DNA of 64,000 nt from an uncultured Bacteroidota bacterium (GTDB lineage: Bacteria > Bacteroidota > Bacteroidia > NS11-12g > UBA9320), in the NCBI GenBank assembly GCA_937124965.1, contig CAKZLB010000013.1, positions 124,001-188,000 on the forward strand, read 5' to 3'. Shown in pieces: positions 35,847-44,780 of the stretch (positions within the stretch are counted from its first letter, which is position 1; each line of letters starts with the position of its first letter). The translations under genes and the position numbers were made by a program. The notes beneath the pieces are model-generated. The model was not told the origin of the DNA. It saw only the letters and a program-made list of their open reading frames with translations, and ran no database searches.

Positions 35847-37106
35847 TTATTCGTACCTAAGTGCTTCAACTGGTTTTATACGCAATGCACGATTTGCGGG
35901 TAAGAACCCTGCAAAACACCCTGCCAGTACTAAAATCACCAATGCGGTGATTGCTACAGAAATTTGAACTTCAGGATTTTGGAAATTCCCACCATCCATA
36001 GGCGCTAGCGCAATCCCTTCGACCAACCATATTCCAGCCAATAGTCCTGCACTTCCTGCAATGATAGATAAAACCAAGGCTTCGGCGATGATTTGAACCA
36101 TGATGTTGATTGGTTTTGCACCTATGGCTCGTCTCACACCTATTTCTTTGGTTCGCTCTTTTACAGAAACTAACATAATATTACTTACGCCGATAATTCC
36201 AGCAATAAGAGTCATTAATCCAACGAACCATCCGACTCCACGAACCGTCATAAATGTCATTTGCATTGGACCAAACATTTTCTTTGCATTAAAACCTCCG
36301 ATGCCACGTAGGTCATCTGGATGTACTTTATACTTTACACGTAAGGCATTTTTTATGTCCGCTTCAACGACATCTGCATCTGCTTCATCCGTACATTCAA
36401 CAGCAAGCCAATTAATATAGTTACCTCCTCCAAAAGCCTTTTGGTAGGTTGCCATTGGAATGATAATCTGTTGATCATCGCGCTCTGCTTGTTCGGATGA
36501 AGATTGGGATCTATGACAGCCAACGACCATAAACTGAACCCCATTGATTGAAATGTACTCACCAACTGGATTCTCATTCATAAATAAGACTTCCTTCACA
36601 CGTTTGCCAATACTGCATACCTTCCGCGATTCCGTTTGATCTATTTCGTTTATGAAGCGTCCATCAATTTGAATCCATTGATATATATTCCTTACATTCG
36701 GAATATCTCCTTGAATGGAAAAGGCTCCAGTCTCATTTTTATATTTAACATTATTGCCACCATTATACCCACCTAATTGTGCTCTTGGTGCCACTATTTT
36801 TACACCTTCTATATTATCACGAACATACTGAGCATCCTCTAATTTGAGTCGTATTCTACGTCCTTCGGTAAAACCGGCATAAGGCAGCGAAGTTGATTGT
36901 CCCCAAACGAATAAACTGTTTGCACTAAACCCTTTAAACATCGATTTAATACCATTTTCCAATCCCATACTTAAACCCATGATAATAATGAGCATAAATA
37001 TTCCCCAACTTACCCCGAAAGCAGTCAGGATAGTACGTAAAACATTTCTTCTGAGGGATGCGTATATTTCTTTAAGGAGCTCCAAGACAGCAAAGTTAAT
37101 CAACAA
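35847..37106 (-). CDS. MacB/FtsX-type ABC transporter permease
   Basis: About 419 residues: an N-terminal membrane segment (LRTILTAFGVSWGIFMLIII), a large periplasmic MacB-PCD domain (about 45-285), and three C-terminal helices with the FtsX signature (VKERTKEIGVRRAIGAKP), ending in KPVEALRYE. There is no ATG near the start. TTG at 37106, 37103 or 37085 are the candidates, and a TAnnTTTG-like element (37091-37098) favours the last. The ATP-binding partner is not adjacent. Such permeases couple cytosolic ATP hydrolysis to periplasmic work such as lipoprotein or peptide handling. Confidence 0.88.
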   Translation of the reverse strand: MLINFAVLELLKEIYASLRRNVLRTILTAFGVSWGIFMLIIIMGLSMGLENGIKSMFKGFSANSLFVWGQSTSLPYAGFTEGRRIRLKLEDAQYVRDNIEGVKIVAPRAQLGGYNGGNNVKYKNETGAFSIQGDIPNVRNIYQWIQIDGRFINEIDQTESRKVCSIGKRVKEVLFMNENPVGEYISINGVQFMVVGCHRSQSSSEQAERDDQQIIIPMATYQKAFGGGNYINWLAVECTDEADADVVEADIKNALRVKYKVHPDDLRGIGGFNAKKMFGPMQMTFMTVRGVGWFVGLMTLIAGIIGVSNIMLVSVKERTKEIGVRRAIGAKPINIMVQIIAEALVLSIIAGSAGLLAGIWLVEGIALAPMDGGNFQNPEVQISVAITALVILVLAGCFAGFLPANRALRIKPVEALRYE

Positions 37107-37160
37107 CCACTATGTAATTACTGTGGTCGGATGAACAGACAGAATTGTGAGACAAATGAG

Positions 37161-37982
37161 TTATTTAAAACCGAACGTGGCACCCATTAGTATGTTCGCT
37201 TGTAGGAATCCAAATTGTTGATTTGCGAGATCTTTTTTGATCTCCGTGGCATGAATATTTGGCATATTTATATAACCTGCTTTCACCTCAGACGAAATGG
37301 TAATGTGATTAAAAAGCAAAATATTAATTCCCGCCTTACCATTAACACCAAATCCAGCATTGTGATATACATTTCTACCTTGACGCATCATTAGCGTCAC
37401 ATCAGTTCTTGGTCTTAACAAAGCCGGTCCTGCCCCAAACATCGTGCTAACTCTGACTTTAGATTTAGCGAAGTCCAACCATTCATCATGGCGATTAATC
37501 TCTAAAAAAACATAGTTCAAACCATCTGTGTGCTCAAATCGCAAGAAGTCGTAAGCCAAATTGATTTCATCATTAGTATACACGCCTTTATATTTACCAT
37601 CACGGTCTATATGCCCAGTTATAGTTGTGTTTTGATATTGATCAACTACGTATTTCATGTGATCAAATCCTACAGAAACGCTATAGTTTTTGTTTAAATA
37701 GTACCCGAGCTTGAGGTTTGTCTGAGGCACACTAAATTGTGTTAGAAACAAGTATTTTTTAAGAGAAAACTCACTTTGGCGGTCACTTGCGGATACGTCT
37801 TTCAACGTAAAATCATAATCATCACCCACCATGTGAATATCGGATTTGGTATACCATCCACGATTCCATCCCCAAGAAACATAAAACTTGTTTTCAAAAT
37901 CAAGCTTTTTAGTCTGAACAGTAGTTTGAGCCATAACACCTAAACTCGAAATAACGAGTAAGTATGAAACTATTATTTTCAT
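37161..37982 (-). CDS. Predicted outer-membrane beta-barrel protein
   Basis: A 273-residue protein with signal peptide MKIIVSYLLVISSLGVMAQ. The body alternates amphipathic strands (FYVSWGWNRGWYTKSDIHMV, LKLGYYLNKNYSVSVGFDHM, ITISSEVKAGYINM) and ends in a terminal Phe-containing strand (NILMGATFGFK), as in small outer-membrane barrels. Its ATG overlaps the stop of the HEAT-cyclophilin lipoprotein by 4 nt, so the two are translationally coupled, and the permease gene follows after 54 nt. Function unknown. Confidence 0.75.
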   Translation of the reverse strand: MKIIVSYLLVISSLGVMAQTTVQTKKLDFENKFYVSWGWNRGWYTKSDIHMVGDDYDFTLKDVSASDRQSEFSLKKYLFLTQFSVPQTNLKLGYYLNKNYSVSVGFDHMKYVVDQYQNTTITGHIDRDGKYKGVYTNDEINLAYDFLRFEHTDGLNYVFLEINRHDEWLDFAKSKVRVSTMFGAGPALLRPRTDVTLMMRQGRNVYHNAGFGVNGKAGINILLFNHITISSEVKAGYINMPNIHATEIKKDLANQQFGFLQANILMGATFGFK

Positions 37983-39637
37983 TTTTGAACGCTGTCAATT
38001 AATGTAATTGTTTGAATTCGATCTCCTATCTCAATTGTATGCACGACATTCATTCCTTCAACAACTTGCGCAAAAATAGTATATCGACCATCAAGAAATG
38101 GAGTAGGATTATGGGTGATAAAAAACTGCACTCCTTCGGTATCGTTACCAACGGAAGCAAGTCCCACGGCACCCGTTTTATAACGCAAGTAATTTGAAAA
38201 TTCGCTTCGTTGAGTCCAATCGAGTGAACCCCATCCATCGCCTCGAACACAACCCGCTTGAATAACAAAGTTTGGAACAACGCGATGGAAAAACTTCTTA
38301 TCGTAGTAATGACTTTTTACTTGCTTTACAAAATTTGCTACAGAACCTGGAGCATCATTTACAGCGAGTTGTATAATAATATCTCCTTTTGTGGTTGAAA
38401 TTTTTACGTGTTGATCTTCGGGTATTTTTTCGACGTACTTCCAGTCTATCGGATGATTGTATGGAACTACTGGTTTAACATACTCACGAGATTCTAGTTT
38501 ACAAATTGCCTTTTCAAAATCAATAAATGTCTCGAGTTGTCTCGGCATAGCAAGAGAGTCCTGAAATGTTTTCAAAAGTGGCAAAAATGTTTCATTCGGA
38601 TATTTTGCAATATCTATGCATGCATTGCTTTGAAGTGCCATATCTCGGCTTGTGATTGAACTTTTAACAAACGTTATATACTCTTCTCTTTGTCTTGCAG
38701 CAGTATCATTCTGCAATGAACTAAAATATGCATTGGATGCAAATGTTCTAACTATTTGATAGCGATAGTCCAACGCTAACTCTGCAACGGCGCCTTGATC
38801 CATCTCCGACTCAATCTTAAATCTTGATAGTAATTCTGCAATTTTATATTGGCTTACCTCCACTTTTTTTGTTGCTTCCTCAATATCCTTCCAACGTACG
38901 TCAGGTAACGTATCAATTAGAGTCTGTTCACCGCTAAATTTCTTTAACAAACGTCCAATTTCGCCTTTACTATTTCTTTTATAAAGTTTCTTTAATGCTT
39001 CAAGATGTGCCTCTGTATATTGATCAGGAAGTCTCGACAAAATACTCGCGGCATAAAACTTTGTTTCTTCTGACGATTGTGGCTCGAAGTATTGTATTGA
39101 ACGAAGTGCATAATCTTTACCAATTTTTCCTGCAAACAACGACCGATACATTCCAATAACATGTCCTTGCCGAAGCTGCGTTGCTGCCGTTTCAAATGTG
39201 TTAAAGTATCGCATCACATTGCTGTCAGCAGATTTGCCCAAAGCTTCTAAAATATATTTTCTCGAATCAGGAATTATTTCATTTTCCAACGCCATAAATA
39301 GCAGTCCGACATTCGAACTATCTCGTAATTGGCCAATAACATATGCCGCCGCTTTTCGGACTTCAGGATTAGTGTCCGTAAGTAGATTAACTCTTACAAA
39401 CTCCAGAGCATCAGGGTCTTGAATAGAGGCAAACGCTAACACGGCTGCAATTCTGTGTTCTGCTTTTTTAGCTTTCAAAAAAGGGATTAAACGCTTTGTC
39501 TCACGACGGTCTTGTAACTCATAAATCTTTTGAAGCTTAATATCATTAAATCGATTATTAACTTCTGTCGTTGGATGATTACAACCAAAAACACCTAGAA
39601 CAAAAAGAGCAAAAACACTCCAAATAGACTTTTGCAT
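37979..39637 (-). CDS. Lipoprotein with HEAT repeats fused to a cyclophilin-type peptidyl-prolyl isomerase
   Basis: A 552-residue lipoprotein (signal MQKSIWSVFALFVLGVFGC, lipid-attachment Cys19). Residues about 40-240 carry HEAT-like alpha repeats (HRIAAVLAFASIQDPDALEF, PEVRKAAAYVIGQLRDSSN). A helical middle region leads to a cyclophilin domain at about 400-552: KGDIIIQLAVNDAPGSVANF, FFHRVVPNFVIQAGCVRGDG, GAVGLASVGNDTEGVQFFI and LDGRYTIFAQVVEGM, with the FHR active-site Arg and the Phe/Gln core. It probably folds or escorts envelope proteins using the HEAT part as docking surface. Coupled to the barrel gene downstream, and 4 nt after the 4-TM gene. Confidence 0.9.
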   Translation of the reverse strand: MQKSIWSVFALFVLGVFGCNHPTTEVNNRFNDIKLQKIYELQDRRETKRLIPFLKAKKAEHRIAAVLAFASIQDPDALEFVRVNLLTDTNPEVRKAAAYVIGQLRDSSNVGLLFMALENEIIPDSRKYILEALGKSADSNVMRYFNTFETAATQLRQGHVIGMYRSLFAGKIGKDYALRSIQYFEPQSSEETKFYAASILSRLPDQYTEAHLEALKKLYKRNSKGEIGRLLKKFSGEQTLIDTLPDVRWKDIEEATKKVEVSQYKIAELLSRFKIESEMDQGAVAELALDYRYQIVRTFASNAYFSSLQNDTAARQREEYITFVKSSITSRDMALQSNACIDIAKYPNETFLPLLKTFQDSLAMPRQLETFIDFEKAICKLESREYVKPVVPYNHPIDWKYVEKIPEDQHVKISTTKGDIIIQLAVNDAPGSVANFVKQVKSHYYDKKFFHRVVPNFVIQAGCVRGDGWGSLDWTQRSEFSNYLRYKTGAVGLASVGNDTEGVQFFITHNPTPFLDGRYTIFAQVVEGMNVVHTIEIGDRIQTITLIDSVQK

Positions 39638-39641
39638 AGAC

Positions 39642-40061
39642 TTAGTGAAAAGATAACACTGCCAAAACTACAATGATTATCCCTAATGGTAAGGTAATTT
39701 TTCCAATCTGTTCTATTTTCGATAACGCCTGATAATCGTCCTTTTTGAGAAATCGAGTAGCCAGTCCATTCATTACGACGACTAAAACTACCAAAACTAC
39801 CACTCCGACTAATTTAGCGATTAGCGTTGGACTATTCGACAGCATGTGCCAACGGTCATTCATCAAAAACCATCCAGAAAGAATTAATAAAAACAATCCA
39901 ATATGGCCCATTTTGTTAATGGCGAAAATCTTTTTCTGAAATTCAATCTGCTCGGCTTCCTTTAGTTTTTTTGATGCTATACCAAGAAAGAGATGAGCAA
40001 ATCCATTTCCAAGGCCTAATACCAGACCCAAAAAATGAAGAATCAATAGTGTATCTCTCAT
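39642..40061 (-). CDS. Small four-helix membrane protein
   Basis: Start at ATG 40061 (139 residues) rather than the TTG at 40085. Four hydrophobic helices: LLILHFLGLVLGLGNGFAHL, IGLFLLILSGWFLM, LIAKLVGVVVLVVLVVVM and ITLPLGIIIVVLAVLSF. The pattern, with a His in helix 1 and Trp-containing loops, resembles the DUF2269/CopD-like group of predicted inner-membrane proteins, but I cannot name it firmly. It precedes the HEAT-cyclophilin lipoprotein by 4 nt, so the genes form an operon. Confidence 0.8.
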   Translation of the reverse strand: MRDTLLILHFLGLVLGLGNGFAHLFLGIASKKLKEAEQIEFQKKIFAINKMGHIGLFLLILSGWFLMNDRWHMLSNSPTLIAKLVGVVVLVVLVVVMNGLATRFLKKDDYQALSKIEQIGKITLPLGIIIVVLAVLSFH

Positions 40062-40117
40062 GAGCACAACAATATTAAAACACAAGTTGTTGGTTTAAAA
40101 ATTATAAAAAATAATTT

Positions 40118-42535
40118 CTAAAACGTAATTCTGTAAATTCCGATTGGGAAAAGGCCTGTTTGATACGTTGTTCGATACTCCTGTGCTTCCGCATCATATT
40201 GCATAGAGAAAATATTCTCGCGATTTGAAATGTTTTGAATATCAACACCCCATTCTTGCGTAATTTTCTTTGCTTGAACTTTGTAGGCAAGCCGGATATC
40301 ACATCGTGCATAATCTTGATATTGAAGTTCATTCGTCCGAAGTCTATAATAAACAACTTCACCTTCATTTCCAGTTGCTTCCGTATTAACAGGAGTGTGT
40401 CTTTGGCCGCCATTTAAAACAAATTTCAAATCTACAGTCAAGCTACTTTTAGACGTTTTACCTTTTTTGTTTGTCATAGTTTTGAAGTAAAACTCTTTCC
40501 CTCCCAAAACGTTAACCGCGTATTTGGAATCAAACACAGTTGGGTATTCTTGTCCGTCACGTGCTGTGTAAAGTGATCGATATAATGACACTGTATTCAA
40601 GAAATAGAAACCTTTTGACAAAAATCGTTCAAAGGTTATTTCCAAACCCACGTTTCGACCTAACCCTGAATTCTGAAGATTATCGGTAAAATTAATTCCA
40701 AAATCGGCGCCTTGGTTTAACATTGAATAATACAGATTTGTATCACCATCCATTGGCACGTCAAACATATGTTGATAATACGTTTCAACTTTTAATCGAG
40801 CATTATCACCAATATAAAAATCATGGGAAAGAACAAAGTGGTGACTTTTTGTAAAGCCTAAATCTTGATTTATTTTTCGTTTGTTTCCAGCGCTGTCCGT
40901 CACTTCTTCAAAATACACTCTAAATGGTGATATCAAGCTATGCAACCCATAACCAGCGCTCACCTCATATTTGCTTGTTACCTTATACTTAATTCCAAGT
41001 CTTGGTTCTAGCGACTGTGCTCCGTTAAGCGCAAAACGAGAATAGTTTAAACCAATATTTGCTTTAAGTCTATTGTTAAACCTGTGGCGATGGTTTACAA
41101 AAGCCTGTAACATGGAAGTTGCACCAGAAAAATCAGTTGGCTGAACCCAAAAGCGATATTGACTTGAGAAGAGACTGTCTTGAAGATTAAAGAAATAATC
41201 ATAGTATCGTACACCTGCCTTTAGTGCATTTTTTGCATTAAACTTATGCTCTATTATCGCATTCAACGAATACTTTCCTTGTCTAGAATCGTCACGATAC
41301 TTGCCTCCAAGTTCAGTGATCATTCCATCCTGCAAAACAAAAGTATCTAGTATCGTTTTGGTTTGAACAGCGTCAACTGCGGCTATTAGTTTTAGATTCG
41401 TTTTAGTGGATAGTTTGTGTTTTCTGGAAATTCCAAATACACCAGTGTTAGTGTTGTAGGCTAAATCTTCCTGGTCGCCTCGGTACGCATTTGCACCAGC
41501 GTCATCTTCACTTTGAAAAAGTTCAAGACCACTTAAACCTCCAACGCCGAATATACTCGTAGTTCCTTTTTTATCAGGAAAATTAAGTTTCATGGTTACG
41601 TCTTGATACTGTGGAATTGCAGCTCCAGTGCCAAAGTCTAAGCCAATAGTTTGAAAAAAGCCTAATACCGAATATCGATAATTGATTAAATATGATGATT
41701 TCCTTTTTCGAGAAATTGGCCCTTCAGCCATCACTTCAAACCCTGCAAAACCCACCTGACCTAAAAATTCGTGTTTGTCATTGTTACCTTCCCGCATTCC
41801 CAAATCAAATACTGCTGAAGTAGTATTTGCGTATTCGGCGGGAAACGCTCCCGTAAGAAAGTCAGAATTCTTGAGCACATTATTGTTTAACATACTCACC
41901 GGACCACCAGTTGTTCCGGCTGCCGCAAAGTGGTTAGGGTTTGGAATGTCGACTCCTTCTAAACGATACAACACACCAATGGGTGAATTCCCACGAACAA
42001 TGATATCATTTCTAAAATCGTTTGCACCTTGCACACCTGCAAAGTTTTGAGCCATTCGAGCTACGTCTCCCCTACTTCCAGCATATCGTTGCGACTCTTC
42101 AACTGAGAACGTCCGTCCACTAACGCTGACGACATTATTTTGGACTTTCCGTTTGTCTTTAGACATATCAATTACCGCAGCTTTTAATTTGTTTGTAGTT
42201 TCCTGCATTTTAAGAGACAGAACTACTTGTTTGCTAGAGGTTACTTCAATTTGATTCAAACGAACTACTTCATATCCTGCGTAGGAACATATTACAGTAT
42301 AACGACCAACTGCGATTCCTTCGATTCGAAAATCCCCATTTTCATCACTCAGCGCTCCGTATTGGTTAGAATCATTAAAGACCTCAATGGTCGCTGCTAT
42401 TAATACTTCTTCGGTAACTATATCTTTAACCGAACCACGTATTGTTTGGGACAATTGTGCGTACGAATACGACGAACTTAGGAGAATGGAGCTTAACAGT
42501 AAAAGAATGTAACATGTAATGTTTCGTGCATTCAT
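40118..42535 (-). CDS. TonB-dependent receptor with carboxypeptidase-like regulatory domain
   Basis: An 805-residue outer-membrane receptor. Signal peptide ends near SSSYSYAQ. A CarboxypepD_reg-like beta domain follows (about 33-115: GSVKDIVTEEVLIAATIEVF, GRYTVICSYAGYEVV), then the Plug (about 130-250: FAGVQGANDFRNDIIVRGNS, GVDIPNPNHFAAAGTTGGP) and a 22-strand-type barrel ending in FPIGIYRITF with the terminal aromatic. This is the Bacteroidota SusC-like form that imports ligands too large for porins. No SusD partner is adjacent, so substrate cannot be inferred; a peptide or metal-chelate receptor is possible. Two 20-bp direct repeats lie 77-116 nt upstream of its ATG. Confidence 0.93.
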   Translation of the reverse strand: MNARNITCYILLLLSSILLSSSYSYAQLSQTIRGSVKDIVTEEVLIAATIEVFNDSNQYGALSDENGDFRIEGIAVGRYTVICSYAGYEVVRLNQIEVTSSKQVVLSLKMQETTNKLKAAVIDMSKDKRKVQNNVVSVSGRTFSVEESQRYAGSRGDVARMAQNFAGVQGANDFRNDIIVRGNSPIGVLYRLEGVDIPNPNHFAAAGTTGGPVSMLNNNVLKNSDFLTGAFPAEYANTTSAVFDLGMREGNNDKHEFLGQVGFAGFEVMAEGPISRKRKSSYLINYRYSVLGFFQTIGLDFGTGAAIPQYQDVTMKLNFPDKKGTTSIFGVGGLSGLELFQSEDDAGANAYRGDQEDLAYNTNTGVFGISRKHKLSTKTNLKLIAAVDAVQTKTILDTFVLQDGMITELGGKYRDDSRQGKYSLNAIIEHKFNAKNALKAGVRYYDYFFNLQDSLFSSQYRFWVQPTDFSGATSMLQAFVNHRHRFNNRLKANIGLNYSRFALNGAQSLEPRLGIKYKVTSKYEVSAGYGLHSLISPFRVYFEEVTDSAGNKRKINQDLGFTKSHHFVLSHDFYIGDNARLKVETYYQHMFDVPMDGDTNLYYSMLNQGADFGINFTDNLQNSGLGRNVGLEITFERFLSKGFYFLNTVSLYRSLYTARDGQEYPTVFDSKYAVNVLGGKEFYFKTMTNKKGKTSKSSLTVDLKFVLNGGQRHTPVNTEATGNEGEVVYYRLRTNELQYQDYARCDIRLAYKVQAKKITQEWGVDIQNISNRENIFSMQYDAEAQEYRTTYQTGLFPIGIYRITF

Positions 42536-42611
42536 TTCAATTTCGTTTTAGTGGTTAATCATTTTTGTGATGCAATGTTAACTTCCCATCTAAATACTGT
42601 GCAAGTCATCG

Positions 42612-42651
42612 GAATGAAAATAGTATGAACGGGACGAAAATTTGATGAACG
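42612..42651. repeat. Two 20-bp direct repeats upstream of the TonB receptor (candidate operator)
   Basis: GAATGAAAATAGTATGAACG (42612-42631) and GGACGAAAATTTGATGAACG (42632-42651) are adjacent and match at 15 of 20 positions, including GAAAAT and ATGAACG. They lie between the anti-sigma stop and the receptor start, at a distance expected for a promoter region. A period of 20 bp would place a dimeric regulator on one face of the helix. Confidence 0.5.
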
Positions 42652-42697
42652 GACTTTTTAACGTGATGATTGGGAAACAATTTGGGTTAAACAGTCA

Positions 42698-44218
42698 CTA
42701 CCTAAACCGATAACTTAATCGCAGTTCCGAGTTAATTCTCGAGAAGTTTAAATCGTTTAACAGCTGGTCACTTTGTTCAGTTCGCAATGCAAATTTCGAT
42801 TCTAGCCCTATCAAAAAACGATGACCAACGTTATAATTTATACCGACACCAGCTATAGCTGCAAAGTTCCACTCAGAAGATTTTGAAAAGGGTAATTCTG
42901 AAAAACTTTGAGTCCCAGAGTCAAATGATGATCCGGTTAATGATGTTACGTTGTTGCCAATGACACCGACAAGTGTATTTATTGTAAAGTCATACCTAGA
43001 ATCAATTTTATAGTATGCCAATAGCGGAATTTGGACGTTTCTAGTAAATATTTTATCTGCAAGAATCTCTTTTCGAAGTTGAGTATTAAATCGTGTGGAG
43101 TCTATCACTTCCTCAACTAGCCAATATTTTACTCCTTCTACATAATATTCCTGCGAACGAACAATTACACTTGTATCATATGAATACGCATACTCGTCGG
43201 CCATAATTTGCTGATTAAACTGAAATTTTGATTTCTGGAAGCCAACAGACAACCCATATTTCTGGCGATCATAGCGCACATCGAACCCCATATATCGTGA
43301 TGCAATTCCAGTTATGTCATATTGATAGTCTGCATAGAATACTGTAGATTTTGAATTTAATGGCTGAGAAATTCCACTGAAAGCAGAAACGTACCAACCA
43401 GCACTCGGTTTGCCGAAACAATATCTTCTGAAATCAATATCATATTCGTTCAACACCTCTCTTGTGTGGTGGTAAAGCGTATTTTCCTCTTTTGCATCTA
43501 GAAACAGTAATTCATCGTGTGAGACTATATAACCATCGTTTATAATCTCTGTATTTGTATTCTCTTCCGAACTCTTGACTTCCGATGATGCAATTGGCGC
43601 CTGGTTAATTTCTTGTGTCTTTTCAACTTCTTTTTGATTGCGAACAGGTGAACCATATCCACTAGGACGCATTTTTTTAGTCTTTACTAAGTTTCGACTT
43701 AGTTCTTGATTATTGAGTAGCGCTTGGTGAACTTTAGGATTCGAAATATTTGTTGTTTCCTTACTTTGCACATTTGTGCCTAGTGTATTGGAGTAACTTG
43801 ATTTAGTCAAACTCGTAGTCTCAAACTCTAGTTTTTCAGTTTCTTGCTCGGTGTAAGCTACACTTCCCTTTGTTAGTGATTTCTGGTCGTTTGAGTCATT
43901 CGTATTTTGTAAAGTTGATAATCTAATGGTCTCGTTCTTTTCAGTAGGTTGCTTATTTTCTGTGTTAGAATTAGAAGAACTTAGTAGTTCTATGTTTTCA
44001 CTGGTGAATTTTGAATCCAGTCTCTGCTGGAACATCAAAAGTGCAGTTATCACAGCAATTAGTGCACTAATTGTATACGTTTTCCACGTCCAAAAAACCT
44101 TCTTTTTTGGTTGGATTAACTTTTCAGCCTCTTCCCAAGCATGTGGTTCAAACGGAACCACTTCTTTCTCAAGATGCTCTCTAAAAAGTTCGTCGATATG
44201 TTTATCCTCCATGCTCAT
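42698..44218 (-). CDS. Predicted dual-membrane-spanning anti-sigma factor with outer-membrane beta-barrel
   Basis: ATG 44218 is chosen because it overlaps the sigma stop (ATGA, 44215-44218) and removes an upstream non-homologous extension. The 506-residue product begins with a short cytosolic anti-sigma-like segment (DELFREHLEKEVVPFEPHAW, with the PxxxW pattern of Bacteroidota anti-sigma proteins), then one inner-membrane helix at about 47-63 (TYTISALIAVITALLMF). A Ser/Thr/Asn-rich linker of roughly 200 residues follows, then a C-terminal beta-barrel-like region (about 280-506) ending INSELRLSYRFR. This order matches the dual membrane-spanning anti-sigma (Dma) architecture described in Bacteroides. 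It probably holds the sigma factor at the membrane and releases it on envelope signals. Confidence 0.8.
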   Translation of the reverse strand: MSMEDKHIDELFREHLEKEVVPFEPHAWEEAEKLIQPKKKVFWTWKTYTISALIAVITALLMFQQRLDSKFTSENIELLSSSNSNTENKQPTEKNETIRLSTLQNTNDSNDQKSLTKGSVAYTEQETEKLEFETTSLTKSSYSNTLGTNVQSKETTNISNPKVHQALLNNQELSRNLVKTKKMRPSGYGSPVRNQKEVEKTQEINQAPIASSEVKSSEENTNTEIINDGYIVSHDELLFLDAKEENTLYHHTREVLNEYDIDFRRYCFGKPSAGWYVSAFSGISQPLNSKSTVFYADYQYDITGIASRYMGFDVRYDRQKYGLSVGFQKSKFQFNQQIMADEYAYSYDTSVIVRSQEYYVEGVKYWLVEEVIDSTRFNTQLRKEILADKIFTRNVQIPLLAYYKIDSRYDFTINTLVGVIGNNVTSLTGSSFDSGTQSFSELPFSKSSEWNFAAIAGVGINYNVGHRFLIGLESKFALRTEQSDQLLNDLNFSRINSELRLSYRFR

Positions 44219-44778
44219 GTTGCACTCATTTTTTGTTTTTCTCCCATGGTTTGCAGTCCGATTTTTAATAATTGGCGGGCTTCTGAAACGTGCCATTTTG
44301 AAGTCCCTTCACTAATTTCTAGTAGCTTACTTATTTCCTTATGTGAATACCCATCTATTGCAAATAGGTTAAACACATGGTTCGTTTTAGTGGGTAATGC
44401 TTTGAGCAATTGTTTGAGATATTCCGCATCTAACTTCTGTTCTCCTGTATTTAAAGTCGAGGTATATGTCGATAAGTCTGCATGATCTATACTTTCAGTA
44501 CGGTCTCTTTCGATGCTCGCTTTTTTAATTTCAGTAAGCATTTGGTTGATAATAATTCGTTTTGCCCAACCCTCAAAAACATCTAAGTCTTTTAGCTCAT
44601 TTAAATTGCTAAGTATTTTTACAAACGCTGTGTTTAACGAAACAACAGCATCGTTCTTATTTTCACGATAACGAATACACATCCCCATAAATCGATCATA
44701 CAATAAGCGATACAGCTCCGACTGAGCTTTCCGCTCTTCTCGAAGACACCCCTCTAATATGTTTTGATCAATTTTCAT
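44215..44778 (-). CDS. ECF-type RNA polymerase sigma factor
   Basis: The 187-residue protein starts at ATG 44778; the TTG at 44796 adds six residues inside an upstream hairpin and is less likely. Region 2 spans about 20-95 (ELYRLLYDRFMGMCIRYREN, NLNELKDLDVFEGWAKRIII) and region 4 about 125-180 (LLKALPTKTNHVFNLFAIDG, YSHKEISKLLEISEGTSKWH). There is no region 1 or 3, as in group 4 sigma factors. A 4-nt overlap couples it to the anti-sigma gene. It would drive an envelope-stress regulon; the receptor gene beyond the anti-sigma is a candidate target. Confidence 0.9.
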   Translation of the reverse strand: MKIDQNILEGCLREERKAQSELYRLLYDRFMGMCIRYRENKNDAVVSLNTAFVKILSNLNELKDLDVFEGWAKRIIINQMLTEIKKASIERDRTESIDHADLSTYTSTLNTGEQKLDAEYLKQLLKALPTKTNHVFNLFAIDGYSHKEISKLLEISEGTSKWHVSEARQLLKIGLQTMGEKQKMSAT

Positions 44779-44780
44779 AA

